Assembly (NCBI RefSeq): GCF_024813435.1
Contig: NZ_JANAEZ010000001.1
Coordinates: forward strand, 1-64,000
Direction: 5' to 3'
Length of the DNA stretch: 64,000 bases
Source of the DNA: Cognataquiflexum gelatinilyticum
Lineage (GTDB): Bacteria > Bacteroidota > Bacteroidia > Cytophagales > Cyclobacteriaceae
Shown here: positions 26,432 to 34,658 of the stretch, piece after piece
How the letters are laid out: each line of letters begins with the position of its first letter
Position numbering within the stretch: the stretch's first letter is position 1
Program-made: the position numbers and the translations under genes
Notes under the pieces: generated by a model
Database searches by the model: none
Seen by the model: the letters and a program-made list of their open reading frames with translations, nothing else
What the model was told of the DNA's origin: nothing

Positions 26432-29400
26432 TCAATCGAAAATATTTTTATTGAACTGGGCAATTATTTGGACAATTTCTCCGGTTCGTCCAAATACATT
26501 TTTGCTCATTTCTAGGTCAAGGCTAAGACTTTCATTTTTCGAAATGGAGCCATTTCTCATCACTACATCTAATTGGGTGATATCCCCAAGTTTATAAATG
26601 ACCGGTACCTGACAATATGAAAATGCAAGTGATCCGGGTTCCAAATTCAGGTGCTGAAATTCAGAATTGACATCTACATAGCTAAAAGCTTTCGGTTCTG
26701 TAAGAAATTCGCCCTTTCTCAACATAGAAGGATAAAAACCGAGTTTACCATCTTTTACAAATACTCCAAGCTCCCCGAATCGGCTTAAAATATCCTCTTT
26801 TACTTGACCTGTCATACCGGGTTGCTGAACTCCTTTGCCCATTGGTGTATGGGAATATGGGTCGGTCGGGAAAGCGCCGTAAAGGGTAGGGGACTTGTGG
26901 ATCCCGATCCCCTCGTTGATTTCATAATAATGGTTCAGGAGCTTTTTGACCAATTCCTCATTTTCATTGGATTCGATTGCTCTGAGGCAACATTCCTGCA
27001 CAGCCAACAACAGCTTGGAAACCATGTGCCAATAAATCGATCCCAAGCCTTCATACCCAAAAAATGTTCCTGACCTTCCTGTAAAGGATTTATGGTTAAA
27101 AATATCCTCAAATATCTCCAAGACTTTAATTTTTTCGGACTCATTCAACCCTTTGAACCGGGTTTGATAAAGTAAATCCAATTCGTTTCGCAGGTCATTT
27201 CCATTTTTAAAACTTCCATTGAAATGGTAAGCACCTTTGACATCTCTTTCCACGATTTGGGTGTTACCTTCATCGATAAGAGTCTTTAGGATCAGTGAAC
27301 TAGATATAGCTTCCTTTGGAATATTATTTTTTTCAAGGAATCCCTTTAAATTTTTATTTGGATAAAGAATGTAGCTGTTTTGATCAGGTCTGTAAAGAGC
27401 ACTATTTCGCATGCCCTCCAATAATTCTAAAACCTCAGCGGACGACAAGTATCCTGAACTTAAAACCGCTACTTGTCCTTCCAACATTTCGCTCAGGTAA
27501 GAGACTGAAATCTCCTGTTGATTTTCAACCGTCATCAGGTTGTATCCATGGTAAAGGCTATCCTGTCTTTTATTGGCACGTATGGTATGTTCCAAATAGC
27601 CTAGGCTCAATCGGGTGAAATCCAGCAACTCTTTTATTGATACAACTTCCTTCTTGTTGCTAAATGAATGTGAATAGATTTGGGTCCTGTATTTACTTCC
27701 CGCCAATCCCAAGCCATCCAAAATCCTTTTCCTATCCTTGTTGGTGAATGAATGCGTCAAAATTCCTTTATTTTCCAAAAGCAAATCGGACACTTCTTTA
27801 AAAAAGGTCAACAATTCCTCAGAAATCTTGAATTCTTGGATGGATGACTTTTGAAGAAGATTTTCAAAAAATGTGAGGAACCTTCGGAGATAATACAATG
27901 TGACCATAGATAAGCCATTGCCCACCAAAGCATTGTTTGCGTCATTCCATTCAGGTCTTTGGGTGTTCATCCAAATCCCGCCCTCAGGAATAAAATTCGA
28001 TATTTTTGCCAAAACTGTAGCCAAAATCTTTTCCATGAAATTGACATGGTATATCGATCCTTGCTTATCTTTTAACAAAGCGCTGTCTGCCCCTAAGGAA
28101 GTCCAGGTTTCTTTGATTTTGGTATCAAGGGCATGGTCAAAATCAATGGTATCTTTGGGATTTTTTAATATCTCCTGATATTCTTTGATTTTATACGGGA
28201 CATTGGCGTATACAAAGTCATGGATGTCAAAATAAGTCTCCAGTTTTCCGGGATGATGCATTTCACTGAATTCCAAGAACTTCAACAAGTAGATGATTTG
28301 ATGGTCACCCCAGTAACCAATGTAAGACCAAGGGTCATCAGGTTCTATCCTTTCCCAATCAATCCCGTTTTTTGTGACACGATAAGGATTATACCCATCA
28401 AAAGTGGAAGCATTCAAAAATTTGAAAATCATGCCATCTATGAAAAGAGGGTAGGAGTGTACCAATGCCTCCCAATTTTGAAAAATGTCCCGCCAATTTC
28501 CCTGATAATCAAGAATTTTTGAACCATCCGATTCATTGTATGTATTAATAGAAAACTGATTCCATGGTCTGCTAGGATCACCGTGCCTTCGGCTAAACTT
28601 CAGGGGCAAATACTCCAATCCCAACCTTCTGAAATCAGGATGTTCGGATTTTTTCACCAAATCCTTAAAACTGCTGAGCGTCAGTTTAGCCGGTAAGCTG
28701 TCACTGATTTTTTGCCAATAGGATAAAACCTGCATGTTGGTTTTGGAGAAATAATTTTGAAGATCAATTTTCTCCAAGACATAATTTTCATCGAATATCC
28801 CACCCCTCATGATATTAAAAAGGGAATTGGCGAAATGCCGGGTATCTTTCAAAGAATCATTTGTCATTTGTATGCCATCGGCAGCGGCATTGAGCTTGAT
28901 CAGCTGCTTGGTCCCTGCTTCAATATCTGCGATTACCTTTTGACCAAACTGCTTGTCATTTTTTATGTTTTCTGCTATTTCAATGAGTTGGGATACGGAG
29001 TTATTTACATTGGCTACTATCAGCCATTCCTTTTGATTACCTGAAGAAATTGATAAATCTGCATTTAAAAAGTAAGCCCCTTTTTCAGCTTTGATATCGG
29101 TTTCTTCATGGACAGGTAGTCCTTTTCTGAAATTTTCAATTTGCAATGCAGAAAGCAGGTACTTACAGTTTTCCAATCCAAGAGACCAGGCAATATTTGC
29201 CTTTAAAGCTTCACTTGGTTCAGGTTTATCTACGATTATCACACTGAGTGCAAATATTCCCAGCCCACTTTCCTTATCCAATTCACTGCGCTTATATGCA
29301 TCCACCAGGTTACTTAATGAATTTTGGACCGAACTGCCCACACCGCAGGGTACAATGTTTTGGATTCCGTCTACCAAAGAAACCTCTACCGTTTTGGTAT

Positions 29401-29872
29401 TGTGGTTGATCAGCCTGCTTTTTTTGACAAAACCATAAAGATGGCTTGAATTCCATTGGTATTGGAATGTTAAATGCAGGTCATGATTTATCTCCTCAAA
29501 GATTATTGAATTACCAAAAGGGCTTTTATATAGATTTCTCTGTGTTTTGTATTTGCCACCATTTCTGATAGAAAAAGGTTCCCATACCAAAAATCCGTCT
29601 TCGGTTTTAACCTGAAAAATAGATTTGGATCCTGTGATATCGGCAGACTCAGTAATTTTATCATCTGTATAGTATGGAAATAAGGCAAAATCGGAATTTT
29701 TTCTTCCGGCACTAATCCCGCCATTGCTGCTAATAAAAAGCCAATGATTGGAACTGCTGACAATACTCATAAAGAATGGCCGCATTTGATCGACATTCAG
29801 GATTTGAAAGTATGTTTGGTTGTCAACTTCAACCATTCTCAATTCAGATTTTTCTTTTGAAACTGCCTGCAT
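26432..29872 (-). CDS. Large glycoside phosphorylase (GH149/GH161/GH94-type), probable beta-glucan phosphorylase
   Basis: 1146 residues, cytoplasmic. Motifs point to the inverting phosphorylase superfamily: RRHGDPSRPWNQFSI (428-442), DYQGNWRDIFQNW (455-467), YIGYWGDHQIIYLL (517-530) and EWNDANNALVGNG (641-653). The last matches the place of the GH94 WNDGMN motif, making Asp644 the candidate general acid. Length near 1100 fits GH149 and GH161 beta-1,3-glucan phosphorylases, but also the GH94 beta-1,2-oligoglucan phosphorylases, which too pair with GH3. Three GH17 domains in the operon favour beta-1,3. It would release glucose 1-phosphate using inorganic phosphate. First gene of the operon; a 384-bp gene-free region lies upstream. 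Confidence 0.7.
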   Translation of the reverse strand: MQAVSKEKSELRMVEVDNQTYFQILNVDQMRPFFMSIVSSSNHWLFISSNGGISAGRKNSDFALFPYYTDDKITESADITGSKSIFQVKTEDGFLVWEPFSIRNGGKYKTQRNLYKSPFGNSIIFEEINHDLHLTFQYQWNSSHLYGFVKKSRLINHNTKTVEVSLVDGIQNIVPCGVGSSVQNSLSNLVDAYKRSELDKESGLGIFALSVIIVDKPEPSEALKANIAWSLGLENCKYLLSALQIENFRKGLPVHEETDIKAEKGAYFLNADLSISSGNQKEWLIVANVNNSVSQLIEIAENIKNDKQFGQKVIADIEAGTKQLIKLNAAADGIQMTNDSLKDTRHFANSLFNIMRGGIFDENYVLEKIDLQNYFSKTNMQVLSYWQKISDSLPAKLTLSSFKDLVKKSEHPDFRRLGLEYLPLKFSRRHGDPSRPWNQFSINTYNESDGSKILDYQGNWRDIFQNWEALVHSYPLFIDGMIFKFLNASTFDGYNPYRVTKNGIDWERIEPDDPWSYIGYWGDHQIIYLLKFLEFSEMHHPGKLETYFDIHDFVYANVPYKIKEYQEILKNPKDTIDFDHALDTKIKETWTSLGADSALLKDKQGSIYHVNFMEKILATVLAKISNFIPEGGIWMNTQRPEWNDANNALVGNGLSMVTLYYLRRFLTFFENLLQKSSIQEFKISEELLTFFKEVSDLLLENKGILTHSFTNKDRKRILDGLGLAGSKYRTQIYSHSFSNKKEVVSIKELLDFTRLSLGYLEHTIRANKRQDSLYHGYNLMTVENQQEISVSYLSEMLEGQVAVLSSGYLSSAEVLELLEGMRNSALYRPDQNSYILYPNKNLKGFLEKNNIPKEAISSSLILKTLIDEGNTQIVERDVKGAYHFNGSFKNGNDLRNELDLLYQTRFKGLNESEKIKVLEIFEDIFNHKSFTGRSGTFFGYEGLGSIYWHMVSKLLLAVQECCLRAIESNENEELVKKLLNHYYEINEGIGIHKSPTLYGAFPTDPYSHTPMGKGVQQPGMTGQVKEDILSRFGELGVFVKDGKLGFYPSMLRKGEFLTEPKAFSYVDVNSEFQHLNLEPGSLAFSYCQVPVIYKLGDITQLDVVMRNGSISKNESLSLDLEMSKNVFGRTGEIVQIIAQFNKNIFD

Positions 29873-30256
29873 TTGATCTTGATTTCTTTTTTCTAATTCT
29901 TGGTTGGAATGTAATTTCCGGCTCTTTACGAAGATAATTGTATTTTATAAATTCAAAAAGATGAAATCAAGAGCAAAGGTGGTTTGTGTATTTTTGATGT
30001 ATTGGTAAGGCCGAAAGAAGACTACTTTAAATCTTTCATTATTTTTTTGAAATGGAAAAAATCAAAAGGTTTCAGGATGTAGCTGTAGGAAATAATATAA
30101 TGATTTAATTTGTTATATAATTTACATTATGTTAAATAAAGATTGAGGACCAACTTAAACTACTATTCCCAAGGATATTGAACAGAATCCACCTCCCCAA
30201 TCATTCTGATTTGAATTCATTGATTTTTTTGGTAATTAGAAGTTTCAATTGCTGAC
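29873..30256. other. Gene-free divergent region between the glucan operon and the SLC13 transporter
   Basis: 384 bp, AT-rich, separating the divergently transcribed phosphorylase operon and the dicarboxylate transporter. It must hold the operon promoter. I see no convincing TTTG/TAnnTTTG pair, riboswitch or strong hairpin, only a weak ATAATG...CATTAT inverted repeat near 30097-30130. Confidence 0.6.
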
Positions 30257-31723
30257 ATGAACCCGAACACTACTTCACGGATCGGTATCATTCTTGGACC
30301 GGTTTTATTTCTACTGATTTTATTTTTTGTACAACCTGAGGCAATGTCTGCTGAAGCTTTGGCAATGATGGCTGTGACAGTTTGGATTGCGACTTGGTGG
30401 ATCACTGAAGCGATCCCAATTGCTGCTACAGCATTGTTGCCATTGGTACTGCTCCCGACTTTAAATGTATTGCCGATAGCTGAAACAGCTGCATCTTATT
30501 CCCATCCCATGGTCTTACTCTATATGGGCGGATTTATGATTGCAATGGCCATCGAAAAATGGAACTTGCACAAGCGGATTGCGTTGAGCATTATTTCATT
30601 TATCGGCACCGATATCCAAAAGATTATTTTAGGTTTTATGGTAGCGACTGCCTTCCTTTCCATGTGGATTTCGAATACCGCAACTTCCCTGATGATGTTG
30701 CCCATCGGCGTGGCTGTAGTGACACAGTTGACTCCTGGTGCGGCCATCAAGGAAGTCCTTCCAAACAACCTCGGGAAAGCGCTGATGTTGGGAATTGCCT
30801 ACAGCGCTTCTATAGGCGGCATGGCAACTTTGATCGGCACGCCTACTAATATCATTTTGGCCGGTGTCATCAAAGATATGTACGGTTATGAAATCAGTTT
30901 TTCGCAATGGATGTTGTACGGTTTTCCGGTTGCAGTATTGCTTTTGGCCTTTTGTTGGTTTTATTTGGTGAAATATGCCTTCCCTTTTGAAAAAAACTTT
31001 AAGATTGAAGGCGGTAAAGAAGAAATTCAACGTCAATTGGCCCTATTGGGTCCAATGACAAAGGAAGAAAAGCGGGTTGCTTGGGTTTTTGGAACAGTCA
31101 GTTTTGCATGGATCAGCAGGACATTTTTGCTTCAAGATTTGATTCCTGCCTTGGATGATACGATTATTGCGATTGCCGGTGTTTTGATATTGTTTGTTCT
31201 CCCCTCTTCCAAACCGAAAACTAAACTACTAGATTGGAAAACTGCCGAAAGCATTCCTTGGGGAATCTTGTTGCTTTTTGGTGGGGGTTTGTCTTTGGCA
31301 GAAGGATTCAAATCCACCGGATTGGCTTCCTGGATCGGCAATCAGTTTGTATTCCTTGATTTTATAGCCTTTGGGTTGTTTTTGTTGGTAATCATAGCAG
31401 CAGTCAATTTCCTGACCGAGATCACTTCCAATGTCGCCACAGCTTCGATGATCCTTCCGATTTTGGCGGCTGTCTCCTACTCTATGGGCGTTCATCCTTT
31501 TGGATTGATGGTCGGGGCGACGATGGCAGCGAGCTGTGCTTTTATGCTTCCTGTTGCCACACCGCCCAATGCCGTGGTCTTTGGTTCGGGTTACCTCAGG
31601 ATTCCCGATATGGTCAAAGCAGGGTTGTGGATGAATATGGTTTCGATTCTTTTAATTACCCTATTTACTTATTATCTATTGCCACTGATTTGGGGGATTG
31701 ATTTGAAGGTTTTTCCTTTTTAG
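30257..31723 (+). CDS. SLC13/DASS family sodium:carboxylate symporter
   Basis: 488 residues with 11-12 hydrophobic segments. The paired sodium-site motifs are present: ISNTATSLMMLPIG in the first half and ITSNVATASMILPIL in the second, both with the SNT/SNV tip. PVATPPNAVVFGSG is the classic C-terminal DASS signature. The family takes up di- and tricarboxylates (succinate, citrate) or sulfate with Na+ at the inner membrane. It is divergent from the glucan operon and unlikely to belong to it. Substrate unresolved. Confidence 0.9.
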   Translation: MNPNTTSRIGIILGPVLFLLILFFVQPEAMSAEALAMMAVTVWIATWWITEAIPIAATALLPLVLLPTLNVLPIAETAASYSHPMVLLYMGGFMIAMAIEKWNLHKRIALSIISFIGTDIQKIILGFMVATAFLSMWISNTATSLMMLPIGVAVVTQLTPGAAIKEVLPNNLGKALMLGIAYSASIGGMATLIGTPTNIILAGVIKDMYGYEISFSQWMLYGFPVAVLLLAFCWFYLVKYAFPFEKNFKIEGGKEEIQRQLALLGPMTKEEKRVAWVFGTVSFAWISRTFLLQDLIPALDDTIIAIAGVLILFVLPSSKPKTKLLDWKTAESIPWGILLLFGGGLSLAEGFKSTGLASWIGNQFVFLDFIAFGLFLLVIIAAVNFLTEITSNVATASMILPILAAVSYSMGVHPFGLMVGATMAASCAFMLPVATPPNAVVFGSGYLRIPDMVKAGLWMNMVSILLITLFTYYLLPLIWGIDLKVFPF

Positions 31724-31757
31724 GGTTTTTAGAACATTCGAAAATTTGAAAAATAAT

Positions 31758-32246
31758 CTAAAAGGTTTTAGTAAACTTTCTATATTTCAAAGTCAAGGTC
31801 TCTATCGTAAATTCATTTTTCTCAGATCCTATGGCTGCAAGTTCCCAAGAAATAGGAAATACCTGTTCAAAAGACCATACGGCCAGCGGAAAATTGGCTA
31901 CACCTTCATTTGCTTCTGATTTGGAAGATACCAATCTCAAATTGATATCGAATGGCTTGAATTCAAAATTCTCAATGGCATCCCTACACCATTTTTCAAG
32001 TTCCGTACTTTTTGTTAGGCATCTCTTGAGGACTAAGTTTTCATAATTGATGGATTTTGGAAGTTGGTGGGCAAAGAAATTGTCACCCCCTTCCCTCTTC
32101 TCCGGATTTTCCACTGTTACTTTCAATCCGGATACTTCCTGGAAAATACTTTTCATCTTTTCGTTGCCTTTCCCCAAGAAAACAACTTCAAAATAAAATA
32201 CATTTAGGGGAATATCACCTTGTTTAAAAAAACTTGTGGAATCCAT
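31758..32246 (-). CDS. Contractile injection system tube-type protein (gp19-like, second copy)
   Basis: 162 residues. FYFEVVFLGKG near the start, SIFQEVSGLKVTVEN, the NYENLVLKRCL segment and the C-terminal FTIETLTLKYRKF strand are the pattern of the T4 gp19-like tail tube family. It differs strongly from its neighbour, so it may be the tube initiator or adaptor near the baseplate rather than the main tube protein. It lies 5 bp from the neighbouring tube gene in the same orientation and is the last gene of the trio. Confidence 0.75.
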   Translation of the reverse strand: MDSTSFFKQGDIPLNVFYFEVVFLGKGNEKMKSIFQEVSGLKVTVENPEKREGGDNFFAHQLPKSINYENLVLKRCLTKSTELEKWCRDAIENFEFKPFDINLRLVSSKSEANEGVANFPLAVWSFEQVFPISWELAAIGSEKNEFTIETLTLKYRKFTKTF

Positions 32247-32251
32247 CCTTT

Positions 32252-32704
32252 TTAACCGTTAGCAATAGTAAGCCCTTCGTGCGAAATCTCGATGGTTTCC
32301 ACAGCCACTTCATTAGCATCAGATTTCATATCCGTTGAGCTGATTTTTGTTGGCCATGCGTTGGCTAATGTCCAGGTCATGGTTGGGTTGCCCCCTTCGT
32401 CACATAGTTTGATGACCATGTTTTGACGTTCGATGGTATTCATTTTGATCTTGGTGTACCAATCAAAGAACTTATTGTCCTTTGCAAACACGCCCTTTTT
32501 CAATGTCACATTGTTGTTTTTGACAATTCCGGGCATATTGATGGTTGAAAAAACCGGGCTATTGCCATGTCTATATTCTATCGGCTGTGCTGTAACTTCC
32601 AATCCACTAACTTCCTGAAAAGGTACGTCTGTGGTACTTCCCAAATCTACTTTGAAGTAAAACTTGGGTAAAGGCCAATTGCTGTCTTGTTTATCTCCTG
32701 CCAT
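32252..32704 (-). CDS. Contractile injection system tail tube protein (gp19-like)
   Basis: 150 residues beginning MAGDKQDSNWPLPKFYFKVD. PFQEVSGLEVTAQPIEYRHG is the hallmark of phage-like tail tube proteins of extracellular contractile systems (Afp1/Pvc1 type), followed by NVTLKKGVF and the C-terminal VAVETIEISHEGL. These form stacked hexamers that make the inner tube. The gene follows the sheath gene by 79 bp and precedes the second tube-like gene by 5 bp. No baseplate, spike or ATPase gene is next to it. Confidence 0.85.
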   Translation of the reverse strand: MAGDKQDSNWPLPKFYFKVDLGSTTDVPFQEVSGLEVTAQPIEYRHGNSPVFSTINMPGIVKNNNVTLKKGVFAKDNKFFDWYTKIKMNTIERQNMVIKLCDEGGNPTMTWTLANAWPTKISSTDMKSDANEVAVETIEISHEGLTIANG

Positions 32705-32783
32705 GATATTAGTATTTTAAGGTTTTGATTAAATTTTTAAATTTCGCTTTGAAGAAAAATTGATAATATCAACTTTTCAAAAA

Positions 32784-34334
32784 TTAAGATTTCTGCATTT
32801 GTTGTTGGAAAGTGACCACGATGAATTCTGCCGGTCTGACAATGGCCAATTTGACTGAAACCAGCATTTTGCCTTGAAGAATATCCAAACCTGTCATCGT
32901 AGCACCCAAGCCGATTTGAACATCAAAAGCATCCTCAGGCGAAGCTCCTGCCAATGCACCCTGCTTCCACTTTTCTGTCAAGAAACTGACAATCATACTC
33001 TTGACAGCGGTCCAGGTATTGGCATCATTAGGTTCAAAGACGTAAGAACGAAGTGCCAGCTTGATCGATTGCTCGTGCATGATGATGGTTCTTCTGACAT
33101 TGATATATCGCCAGTCGAGGCTGTTACCATCTAGGGTCCTTGCACCCCAAACCAAAGTCCCTACACCCGTAAAAGTTCTGATGGCATTGATTGATTTTCC
33201 TGAAACATGTACATTTAAGTTCTCCTGCCCTTCATGGGATATCTCCACAGCAGGCTTAATCACGGCATTCAGGGAAACATTTGCCGGCGATTTCCACACT
33301 CCTCTGTTATTGTCCACCATCGTATATACACCTGCCAAAGCAGCTGCAGCTGGCAATAAATTCATCATGCTTCTTATTTCTTCCAAAATAGAGGCATAGT
33401 TTGGACTTGTTGCTATCAAGCCCAAGTGTAAGTGGTCTTTTCTCTGATTGACAAAGTCATTGAGAAAAACCTCAGGTATTTGTGAAATATTGGGAAATTC
33501 CTTTTGAAAGGCAATTCTAAATTCAGCTTCATTCTTTGGAAATTCCATTATCAATTTTTTTGCATTTGGCTCAGGAAGAATTGATTCCAAATCTATTTCA
33601 GGATCAAGGTTTCTAAAACTCACTTCACCTTTTTGGACCAATGTGGTATGAAGCCAAGGATAATAAGCGGCAGCATAACTCAAAAAATCCGTACCTATAT
33701 TCTCTCTGAAAAAATCTATCGGATCGTCTCCTTCTCCTCTACTTCTATACCCATCATAAAGGTCAAAAATCCCGATTCTGTTTTGCATTTCCCCACAATG
33801 TATCAAGACTTGCTTGTAGACCTCATAGCATTCCTTTCCCAATAAAACCGCCTCCGGTATAACTACCAGAGTAACTTCCTGTTCCTTTTCCAATGAGCGC
33901 AAACCCTTTCCCAAAAGTTGATCTTTACGGATTTTTAGAGAGCCTGTGACCTCATATGTACCAACTGAGACTATATAGCAAGTTCCTCCCCCATTGGCAT
34001 AAAACAGCCTGATGCTGTTATAAAAAAGTAAATGGTTGTCCTCCGCATATTTTATAGCAAATTCAGTATCTCCAATATTAATTTTACTTCTATCTCCATC
34101 TTGTGGCGTTTCAAGTTTGAATAATGGATTAAAAGCACCACCAAATAATTCTACATATTCCGCAAAGGAAGTAATCCTTATGGGGATATTTAAAAGCGAT
34201 TTACCGTTGCGGGAGGCCTTTTCGGTATACCCGATAAATGCGGGTATGGCTGTGGCGACTTCTACAACAGAACCGGGGAAGACGTTTTTTTCTTCAATGT
34301 AAATTCCCGGAGTTTTAAGATTTTGAGGCAACAC
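32784..34334 (-). CDS. Contractile injection system sheath protein
   Basis: 516 residues. The N-terminus KTPGIYIEEKNVFPGSVV followed by TAIPAFIGYTEKA is typical of tail sheath proteins of the Afp/PVC/AlgoCIS group. The C-terminal core has TGVGTLVWGARTLDG, WRYINVRRTI and, at the end, VSVKLAIVRPAEFIVVTF, where the strand that interlocks neighbouring subunits lies. The central region (about 100-330) is the variable outer domain. Sheath subunits contract to drive the tube through a membrane. First gene of a three-gene unit, with tRNA-Thr upstream. Confidence 0.9.
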   Translation of the reverse strand: MLPQNLKTPGIYIEEKNVFPGSVVEVATAIPAFIGYTEKASRNGKSLLNIPIRITSFAEYVELFGGAFNPLFKLETPQDGDRSKINIGDTEFAIKYAEDNHLLFYNSIRLFYANGGGTCYIVSVGTYEVTGSLKIRKDQLLGKGLRSLEKEQEVTLVVIPEAVLLGKECYEVYKQVLIHCGEMQNRIGIFDLYDGYRSRGEGDDPIDFFRENIGTDFLSYAAAYYPWLHTTLVQKGEVSFRNLDPEIDLESILPEPNAKKLIMEFPKNEAEFRIAFQKEFPNISQIPEVFLNDFVNQRKDHLHLGLIATSPNYASILEEIRSMMNLLPAAAALAGVYTMVDNNRGVWKSPANVSLNAVIKPAVEISHEGQENLNVHVSGKSINAIRTFTGVGTLVWGARTLDGNSLDWRYINVRRTIIMHEQSIKLALRSYVFEPNDANTWTAVKSMIVSFLTEKWKQGALAGASPEDAFDVQIGLGATMTGLDILQGKMLVSVKLAIVRPAEFIVVTFQQQMQKS

Positions 34335-34431
34335 AGATTTGAAATTGGATGGTTGAAAAAAAATTTGGTTGATTTTTTACCAGTATTCAATATATCAAAT
34401 ATCTACAAAAAATGAAATAGGCCAAAATGAA

Positions 34432-34457
34432 AAAAGGGTAGCTATTGCTACCCTTTT
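34432..34457 (-). terminator. Terminator behind tRNA-Thr
   Basis: AAAAGGGTAGC (34432-34442) pairs perfectly with GCTACCCTTTT (34447-34457), loop of 4. On the minus strand the hairpin ends in a T-run and lies directly after the tRNA 3' end. Confidence 0.8.
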
Positions 34458-34458
34458 G

Positions 34459-34531
<73 letters not shown>

Positions 34532-34619
34532 CTTTTATTTAACTTTTCAAGACCGTTGTCTCAAATCGTGGTGCAAATATAGATTTATCATGGAATCGAG
34601 CAAAAAGAATTTCAAAAAA

Positions 34620-34648
34620 AATAAGGAGACAATTGTTATCTCCTTATT
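34620..34648 (-). terminator. Terminator behind the DUF349 gene
   Basis: AATAAGGAGA (34620-34629) pairs with TCTCCTTATT (34639-34648), loop of 9. On the minus strand it is followed by a run of T from the A-tract before 34620. It begins 11 bp after the DUF349 stop. Confidence 0.8.
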
Positions 34649-34658
34649 TATGAGTGTA

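Noticed and set aside
26432..29872. Naming the phosphorylase as a specific beta-1,3-glucan phosphorylase
   Set aside because: Beta-1,2-oligoglucan phosphorylases have similar length and also pair with GH3; motifs read by eye cannot separate them.
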